From Gautieria morchelliformis (Eukaryota > Basidiomycota > Agaricomycetes > Gomphales > Gomphaceae): a stretch of DNA of 64,000 nt. Position 1 is the first letter of the stretch. The number at the start of each line of letters is the position of its first letter. Where the stretch lies: contig WHVA01000499.1 of the NCBI GenBank assembly GCA_015179125.1, forward strand, positions 1 through 64,000. The letters are read 5' to 3'. Below are positions 57,960-64,000 of this stretch, piece after piece. The notes beneath the pieces are model-generated. The model had not been told where the DNA came from, did not search any database, and saw only the letters and a program-made list of their open reading frames with translations. The position numbers and the translations under genes are program-made.

Positions 57960-58931
57960 CGCGCCAGCTGCGATGTGGATGGCATCAAGCCTCACGAAGG
58001 CCTTGAATATTCTGGAGAGCGGGCCTCCCCCAGATAAGGGCTTGGAGCAAGAAGGGATTCTTGCGGATGTAAGCCTGGAAGGCGTTTGAGGACCAACGAC
58101 CGGTGGCTTGAATTCTGTCATTGGGAACTCCAGCTAATGCAAGTGCAGTAGCTCCTCCTGAGCAGATGGATTGGCCGCTTATATGGGGAGGGAAGTGGCG
58201 ATGGAAATGATGTAAGAACCACTTGCATGTGGGGATGGATCCGTCAGAGCATAGCCACAGTTCGGGGTTTCCTGGGAAGAGCGTGTCGCGAGAAGAAAGG
58301 TAGCGAAGGAAGGGGGGAATGTGTCAATGGCGGTGTTGGTCTTTTGAACGATGATGTGATTCCCCTCGAATATCTGGTCCGTTTTGGTGCAAGGGAGGGT
58401 ATAAGAGTAGTGGTCGTCGTTCCAGGTAACAGAGTGATGGAGGGGAACTGACTGATGCGACTGCAATTTCTTGCTGTCAGGCCAGATGAGGTCGCCAAGG
58501 CGGTTGAGTGTGGCGAAGCCAGAGGTGACCTGTGCTAAGAAAAGGCGGACATCATGGAGGTCAGAGGGTCCATATGTTTGAACAAGGAGCTGCACGTGTG
58601 CGGGTTCCAGGGGGCTTTTGCCTTTGACTACCGAGCGACGGATGTGTTTGCAGCCGTGCAAGGTTCTAGAGACGAGAGGAGAAGTATGGGTTCTGCAGAC
58701 ATTGGGAAAGTAAATTTCAAGTTGGTTCTGAATTCCTGACAGGTAAGAGATAACGGAAGAGGGTTTGATGTGATAGGACATATAAACGGCGTAAAAGCTA
58801 AGGGTTTCTTCAGTTGGATCAGTGTCAAAGCTGTGGTTTTTGAAAAAGAAAGATAGGAATGCAAGGCAGAGGAGTATGTCGAGGAAGTGGAGGTGGCTAG
58901 AGCGTGAGCGAGGACGTAAGCGCACATGCAA
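57960..58931 (-). CDS. Tyrosine recombinase of the Ngaro-like element
   Basis: An N-terminal core-binding part contains PSSVISYLSGIQNQLE. The catalytic part has FATLNRLGDLIWPDSKKL (first catalytic arginine region). Near the end come SICSGGATALALAGVPNDRI and GRWSSNAFQAYIRKNP, the box around the second arginine and the nucleophile tyrosine. The frames are decayed. The enzyme would join a circular DNA copy into the genome. Confidence 0.82.
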
Positions 58932-58992
58932 ATCAGTTTTTCACGCGACCAGACATCGCGTTGAGGTTGCCTGGTGTGTGATTCGTCGAAGT

Positions 58993-59661
58993 TCATCGGT
59001 GCAACGCCTTGTCCAGTGTGGGAGGAGGCGTGTAGGGGAGGAATCCCATGGAAGGGTGGGTCCGTTGAAAGTAAGCAAACAGATGGCGAGAAAGGGCGTC
59101 GGCGATAGTGTTGCATTCGCTGGGAATGTGATAAACGCGGAGATCGATATTGTGTCGGATGAGGAGATCCACAACGAATTGGAGGAGGACATTGTACTCC
59201 TCATGAGCTTTCATTGTGTTGAAGATCTCAACGGTGTTCAGATTGTCGGAATAGATGGCGAAGCGATGAATAGCAGGATGAAGGGTGGAAGAATAGTGGA
59301 TTGCACAGCAGAGGGCATAGGTCTCAAAGAAGAAAATAGAGTTGGAGGCGAGGATTGTGGGAAGGGGAAACGAGAAGCCTGTGTTGAGGTGCGGTGCCCA
59401 AATTCCTAAAGTGATAGATGATGCATCAGTGAAAAGAACGAGGTCAGTGTCTCTGGCATTCCAGGCGATGGCGTCGAGCAAGAAGATACTGCTGCCGGCT
59501 GTGAAGTGGTGAGCAAGCCAGGACAGGTCTTTGACCACCCGCTGGTTGATCCACAAGAGCTGGTGCGGTTGATCTTTGCCGGCCATCTTTCCATACAAAG
59601 AGGCTAGACCGGGGTGAAGGCAAGGCTGAACATTGAGGCCCCAATTGATCCAACCTGCCAT
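58993..59661 (-). CDS. RNase H of the Ngaro-like element
   Basis: The open frame carries VLFTDASSITLGIWAP, FFFETYALCCAIHYSS and FAIYSDNLNTVEIFN, then NTIADALSRHLF. These are the D, E, D, D positions of RNase H in DIRS-like elements. It follows RT directly. Confidence 0.85.
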   Translation of the reverse strand: MAGWINWGLNVQPCLHPGLASLYGKMAGKDQPHQLLWINQRVVKDLSWLAHHFTAGSSIFLLDAIAWNARDTDLVLFTDASSITLGIWAPHLNTGFSFPLPTILASNSIFFFETYALCCAIHYSSTLHPAIHRFAIYSDNLNTVEIFNTMKAHEEYNVLLQFVVDLLIRHNIDLRVYHIPSECNTIADALSRHLFAYFQRTHPSMGFLPYTPPPTLDKALHR

Positions 59662-60701
59662 CCGCTGAAAATCTCACAAAGAACGACGGTGCTCACCATG
59701 AATGAACGCGCATGAACAGCTTCTAATAAGCTTTGTTTGCTCTCAGTGTCCATAGAGATTGTCATGGCTGAGACATCAACTTGGTAGCCAATGATTCTGA
59801 GTACAGCGCCGAACTCCTGCTTGCGACATTCGTGGGGAATTCTGAGTGTGTCCCAGAGGAGAAGGAGGCGTGCTTGTTTCTCTGGGAAGAAGCACGTGTA
59901 TGGTGGGTAGAAGAGAGTGCGGTGAGCAAACTCCCGAGAGAAATTGTCGTCAACATAGGCTACGAGGTCTGACAAATGGAAGATGTGTTGGCCGATCCAT
60001 AGTACGAGTGCCATGAATGTGCAGAATAGGCGACACCCTGCCTGCCCACGGAAGAAGTTGCATCTATCTACGTAGCATTGGCCATCGATGGTCACAATCT
60101 GCCATAGCTGCCAATGAAAATGCATGGGGAGAAGGTGGTAGGCACATGTAACATCAGCTTTCCAAAGGATGAAAGGTAATTGTTTGTACCGCTTTCGGGC
60201 ATGACGTAGGATTTTGCCTAAGTTCCGCATGCCGTCTAGCTTGACAGTACCCTCATGCTTTGGAATCATCAAGTTACAGGAGTATTTGCCCGCACTGTGA
60301 TCATTAATCAAACGTAGTTTGTTTGAGTGCGGTTTTGGGATAACACCTAAGGGCATGCTATACATTCCAGGCAGCAGTGTTGTACCGAAGGAGTGTGAGT
60401 ACTGACCAAGTCTTATTTCTTCGTCGCGCTGATCTCTGAGGAACTGCCTGTGAGCGGGGTCAGATATGGGTCTGTGTGAGTTGTCCCAAGTTTCGGGGTA
60501 GCCAGGGTTGCAGGTGTCCACCCACGGCCAGAACCCTTCTCTGAAACCTTTGCATACTGAATTGATGAGGGCTTGGTTCAGGTGAGAGTGAAGCAAGTGC
60601 TGAAAACAGTCGACATTGATCAGGGTGACAGTTTTGAACAGATCAGGATAGTTGTGAATGGTAGTGGCAATTGTAGGATTTTTCATCTCAGCTTCCAGCA
60701 C
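59604..60701 (-). CDS. Reverse transcriptase of the Ngaro-like element
   Basis: The 365-residue open frame has YSMPLGVIPKPHSNKLRLIN, then FILWKADVTCAYHLLPMH, then FCTFMALVLW and the catalytic LVAYVDDNF (YVDD). This is the DIRS-like RT group, known from fungi. It overlaps the next frame by a short stretch. Confidence 0.88.
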   Translation of the reverse strand: MLEAEMKNPTIATTIHNYPDLFKTVTLINVDCFQHLLHSHLNQALINSVCKGFREGFWPWVDTCNPGYPETWDNSHRPISDPAHRQFLRDQRDEEIRLGQYSHSFGTTLLPGMYSMPLGVIPKPHSNKLRLINDHSAGKYSCNLMIPKHEGTVKLDGMRNLGKILRHARKRYKQLPFILWKADVTCAYHLLPMHFHWQLWQIVTIDGQCYVDRCNFFRGQAGCRLFCTFMALVLWIGQHIFHLSDLVAYVDDNFSREFAHRTLFYPPYTCFFPEKQARLLLLWDTLRIPHECRKQEFGAVLRIIGYQVDVSAMTISMDTESKQSLLEAVHARSFMVSTVVLCEIFSGWQVGSIGASMFSLAFTPV

Positions 60702-60815
60702 ATTTGGAACCGGAGGAGCTGTTTCTGAAGCTTGAGCAGAAGGAGATTCACCGATTTCGTGGTTTTCCCAGAGGAAATCTGCGCGAATCGGGGGCGCTTC
60801 AAAGGGAGAAAGCTT

Positions 60816-62300
60816 TCAGTGGGTGCCCACCATTTTCATGCACTTGGCTTCAGTGTGGCTGAGTTGATGACAGGAGGCACACACGTGCTGGTATCTGGAG
60901 TTCTTGGATGAGTTGGGGCACTTACTAAGGTTGAAGCGTCTGCACAGTTCGGATACTTTGGTAGGGAGTCTTCTGGAGGGGTTAGCCCTGAAGGAATCCG
61001 GTTCGTGGTTGACGGTGAGACCAACACCGATTGAGGCGATGTGCATGGTGCAAAGGTCCTTGATGTTAGTAATCGGGACGATGACACCGCCGAGGCAGAG
61101 CCGGCACGCACTTAGCCGAAGGTTCGAGATCGCTCTCGACCCCGGGTTGCTGGTGCACCGGCATCGCATCGGCACAGCAGCTCGAAGGGATTGGTAATAT
61201 AATGGACACCATATTTTGTATATAAAGGAACGATCTACTTGAGATCAAGAGAGAATATCAGACTATTATATCTCCTTCGTTCCATACTTGAAACGTCCGA
61301 GATCGGAGAGGAGAATATCTTGTCAACAGGAAGCTCTTTCACGGACGGATTTATCGTAGGCAATGATCCTGTTGTGGTACAAAGGGTTGATTTCTCCGAA
61401 TAACTCGGTGATGTGTTCGGCGTATGCTTGCAGCTCGCCTCGCCTGTGTGGAAGGACGAAGGCGATTGCTGCGGATGCTTTGCCCCAAGTGGGTGTCCAG
61501 TCTCCAAGGGTCTGGACCTCGCAGACTGGGATGCTGGATTCCACTTGGAGTTTGAGTCCCATGACGTGTTCAACATGCTTGGCGTCTTGCCCGAGGGTGA
61601 CCATGTTGGTGAGAATTTTGTTGAGGTCTACTGCCCATCCTCGGATGATGCTGTCGCATTCGCTGGCTTGAAGTTCCGGATGTCGCGTGGAGGTGATGAT
61701 TGATGTCTTGACGGCCTGGCGATCTTCTGCAAACAGTCAGAGCAGTACTTGCATCTCTCGGAGGCTGGGTGTGAGCTGAGTAGGCGATGTGACTTCATCG
61801 ATTTCCCATGGTAATTTTGAGGTGTCAAGGCGTTTGCTTTGTCCATCTTCGCTTTCGCTCGAGTCATCTCTTCTTTTCCACTTCCGCTCTCTGCTTCGTC
61901 GATGCTTCCTTTTCTTGGTTCGACTGATTTCTTGCATGTCTTCCTGAATTTCTCTGGTGTCTGAACTATCTTCATCTGGGTCTTCTCGCTCTCTCCTGAT
62001 GCTTTCGAGTACAGCTGGCCTGGAATTGGAGTCGAGAGTTGAAAGGTTCTGTTCATTGGAATCGAGGATTTTGAAGTAGGCACGGATGGTATTTGTGCGT
62101 TGTTCGCCGATGCATTCTTTCGACTGTCCAATGAGGCGGGTGATTTCAACAATGGCTGAACCTTTGTCGGTGGACACATTCCTGTATCTACTAAGCTCTT
62201 TGGTGCATTTTCGCGCAAGTTCAGGTTCAAAGACGTGAGCATGGGCTGATATGCCAGAAGTAGATGATTGTGCGTGATATCCATTTTCTATGTTTTCAGT
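60816..62300 (-). CDS. Gag-like region of the Ngaro-like element
   Basis: Minus-strand frames 61628-62477, 61235-61604 and 60816-61175 cover a gag-like region. A charged Ser/Arg/Lys-rich part (KKRKHRRSRERKWKRRDD) is followed by a zinc-finger-like end (CASCHQLSHTEAKCM) near 60840-60900. It is in the position expected for gag in Ngaro elements. It is broken. Confidence 0.65.
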
Positions 62301-62379
62301 CATCGAGAGGTGGTTTTTGGCGATAGGTGAGTTTAATAGATGAACCAAACACAGTGGTGGTGAAAAGAACACTTGAGAC

Positions 62380-62976
62380 TGTTGTGGAATCCAAGATGCG
62401 CCGGCTGCCTTGCCCTGACATGAGTGCACGCATGTACCCCGCCCGACTTCCCATACCTCCCAAACCCCTACTGACACTTACCCCATGACCCGGCTCTATC
62501 CTCCCACTCCACATCCATGCACTCCACCTGATCTGTAGTATATACATGTACATTTAGGTACAACAAAGTCACAAGACTCGACTCCACCCCGGGCATATCC
62601 CCGGAGATCCATCCCCGCATTTTCCTGTCGCCCGATCATTTGTATGTACCCCTTCGTGCCCCACACCGAGTTGCATATCTACTAGTTAGTGATGCTCAGG
62701 ACAGTATAAAGTGGCTACACCTGTATGTTGAAGAATCAGACAGTTATTCCTGTCCATTTCCACGTGATCCCCAGTCTGAAGCTCCTTGTAGTGTTCACTG
62801 CCGCTCTTGCTTAAGTGGCACAGCCTACCGAGGCATTTGTACACTACTCCTACGTAGTGTATCCCCATCGAGTCCCACCCCAGAACATTTACCTTATCCA
62901 CAGGGATATCCGAGAACAGCATCAAGATCTATTTCTCTTGTCCCCAGACCAACCCGCTGAAGACCTCTTATCTACA
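62380..62976. repeat. Solo LTR in the Ngaro-like element, TSD GAGAC
   Basis: The 597-bp LTR starts TGTTGTGGAATCC and ends CTTATCTACA. GAGAC at 62375-62379 and 62977-62981 is an exact TSD. It splits the A1 repeat; A2 at 57527 reads through without it. The family is probably Copia-like from its ends, with no other copy here. Confidence 0.9.
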
Positions 62977-63528
62977 GAGACAATACAATGACTTCTTCTT
63001 ACTTATATCATCGAGAGAGAAACAGGGGCAGGAGAGACACACATTACTAATACAGTTGATTCTGCTCTGCGGGCTACCCTGAGGCTGTCAACGCACGAGC
63101 TGGTGCCTAGCCAACCGCGGACGGTTCACGAAGGCAAGAGAGAAGGGAGCGCAGGCTGGCAGGTCCCTCTACGGTTAGATGCGTGAAAATCATAGATTTA
63201 AACCACAATTAATATAAAAAAACTTTAACCAAATTTTATGTTTTTGTTAGAATTTGTTGAGCAAGAAAATTGTAAAAAAGTGTAAAGTTTTTTGCAGGGT
63301 TTTTTATGTCTTTTTATAAGTTTCTTGGTGAAAACACAAAGAAACCCATAAAAAACCCTGCAAAAAGCTTTGAATTTTTTTACAATTTTCTTGCTCAATA
63401 AATTCTAATAAAAACACAAAATTTTGTTATAGTTTTTTTTTACATAAAAAACACTAAAAATATTTGGAAAATTCTTTACAGTTTTTTCAACAGTTTTTCA
63501 GACAAAAAAACTTTTACCTGCAGTGTGA

Positions 63529-63839
63529 TGGGCCTGGAAGGTTTACGTGGGATGGGAAAGAAGTATGGTGAGTGCTCAACTAATTCCCGGTTTCTTTCAT
63601 CTCATACATGCAAACTCCCGGGAGACATTGTTTACTTCAGCGTTATGCAGAAGTCGGTCAGTGTCATTAACTCTGCCGCTGTCGCACATGCGCTCTTGGA
63701 CAGGAGGACTCGCAGTGCAATATATTCTTGCCGGCTGCATGTCCCCATGGCTGGCGATGTGTACGTGCAACCCAGACCTCTGACCCTATAGTAGTCAAGT
63801 CATTGTGATATCTAGGATTGGCTGGAAGGGCATTACCCC
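63529..63839. other. Unassigned stretch
   Basis: There is no recognised gene between the foldback element and the TIR element. Confidence 0.35.
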
Positions 63840-63841
63840 TA

Positions 63842-64000
63842 AGATAGAAGTCATCTTAAACTGGCACCCCTTACATAAGCTGAGCACAGTCCAACGGCGA
63901 GCTCAATAACACTCGAAGGCAAACACTTTTTGCCAAATGGCTTCCTAGAGTCTCTTTGGGACATGTCTACCTACAATCCTTAGGAGAGACTTAGGATATA
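63842..64000 (+). mobile_element. TIR element (AGATAGAAGT ends), left end of a second copy
   Basis: It starts AGATAGAAGTCATCTTAAAC after TA (63840-63841) and matches 44117-44275 with about four differences in 158 bp. It runs off the right edge of the window. Confidence 0.88.

Larger units (their letters stand above)
57460..63212 (-). mobile_element. Ngaro/DIRS-type tyrosine-recombinase retroelement
   Basis: On the minus strand the order is gag-like, RT, RNase H, tyrosine recombinase. The termini are split direct repeats. A (about 273 bp) occurs at 62336-63212, interrupted by a solo LTR, and at 57527-57799. B (about 28 bp, TATAGGATTGGTG) occurs at 57870-57898 and 57460-57488. This A1-genes-B1-A2-B2 order is the Ngaro layout. 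These elements insert with a recombinase rather than an integrase. The copy is old, with several breaks, but all modules are present. About 20 bp of target is duplicated at its borders (57438-57459 and 63210-63231). Confidence 0.88.
57356..63525. mobile_element. CACTA-like foldback element 3, split by a retroelement, TSD TGA
   Basis: The left part is 57356-57459 (CACTGGAGGCATATAAAG) and the right part is 63210-63525 (ends TTACCTGCAGTG). TGA lies at 57353-57355 and 63526-63528. The two parts together match the complete copy at 55467-55866. The inserted retroelement fills 57460-63209. Confidence 0.88.

Noticed and set aside
58822-59409. 195-codon plus-strand open frame
   Set aside because: It is antisense to the RNase H and recombinase of the Ngaro-like element.
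1-64000. tRNA or rRNA genes, riboswitches, bacterial-style operons
   Set aside because: None was recognised on either strand. All coding signal is spliced fungal or mobile-element type.

Overview
The window looks like part of an Agaricomycete (mushroom-forming basidiomycete) genome. The grounds are a sesquiterpene synthase of the protoilludene-synthase type, a P450 with 14 small exons and short introns, a chromodomain Gypsy element, a tyrosine-recombinase retroelement and a Tad-type LINE. Nearly all of the 64 kb is mobile DNA nested in mobile DNA. Most layers can be separated because target-site duplications (TSDs) and terminal repeats are still readable by eye.

Host-type genes are few. (1) A complete five-exon sesquiterpene synthase lies at 14359-15664 (-). 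(2) A complete 14-exon cytochrome P450 lies at 50435-52759 (-) and has a 12-nt micro-exon. (3) The first exon of a second P450 lies at 53626-53790 (+), divergent from the first and cut off. No tRNA, rRNA, CRISPR array or prokaryotic signal was seen.

Layout. 1-1614: end of a Copia element. 2291-2973: solo Gypsy LTR. 3943-4420: Gypsy RT scrap. About 5750-31190 (-): one LINE ORF2 cut into four blocks by a complete 5-kb hAT transposon (6821-11811, TSD GCTGTTGT, carrying three solo LTRs), a Copia LTR (11860-13388, TSD CAATA) and a second hAT (13769-29397, TSD CTATGGCA). The reading frame is continuous across all three insertions once they are removed. The second hAT has grown to 15.6 kb. It holds the terpene synthase, a CACTA-like foldback element, two Copia elements, a chromovirus and several LTRs. 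31190-43704: a mosaic of Gypsy, Copia, LINE ORF1 and solo LTRs, including an LTR nested in an inverted relative and a 647-bp TIR element. 44117-48526: a TIR element that received a two-gene PIF/Harbinger transposon (44620-48116, TSD ATT). 48783-50114: a short hAT-like element (TSD CCTGTGAC) next to the P450. 54035-57352: solo LTRs and a foldback element. 57356-63525: a CACTA-like foldback element split by a Ngaro-like tyrosine-recombinase retroelement with split direct repeats, itself hit by a solo LTR. 63842-end: a second copy of the 44117 element.

How the parts fit. The synthase would make a sesquiterpene skeleton and the P450 could oxidise one, but they lie about 35 kb apart across mobile DNA, so a shared pathway is only a hypothesis. 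Because LINE sequence flanks the second hAT on both sides with an intact TSD, the synthase must have arrived in that hAT or been inserted into it later. Gene capture by the transposon is therefore a real possibility.
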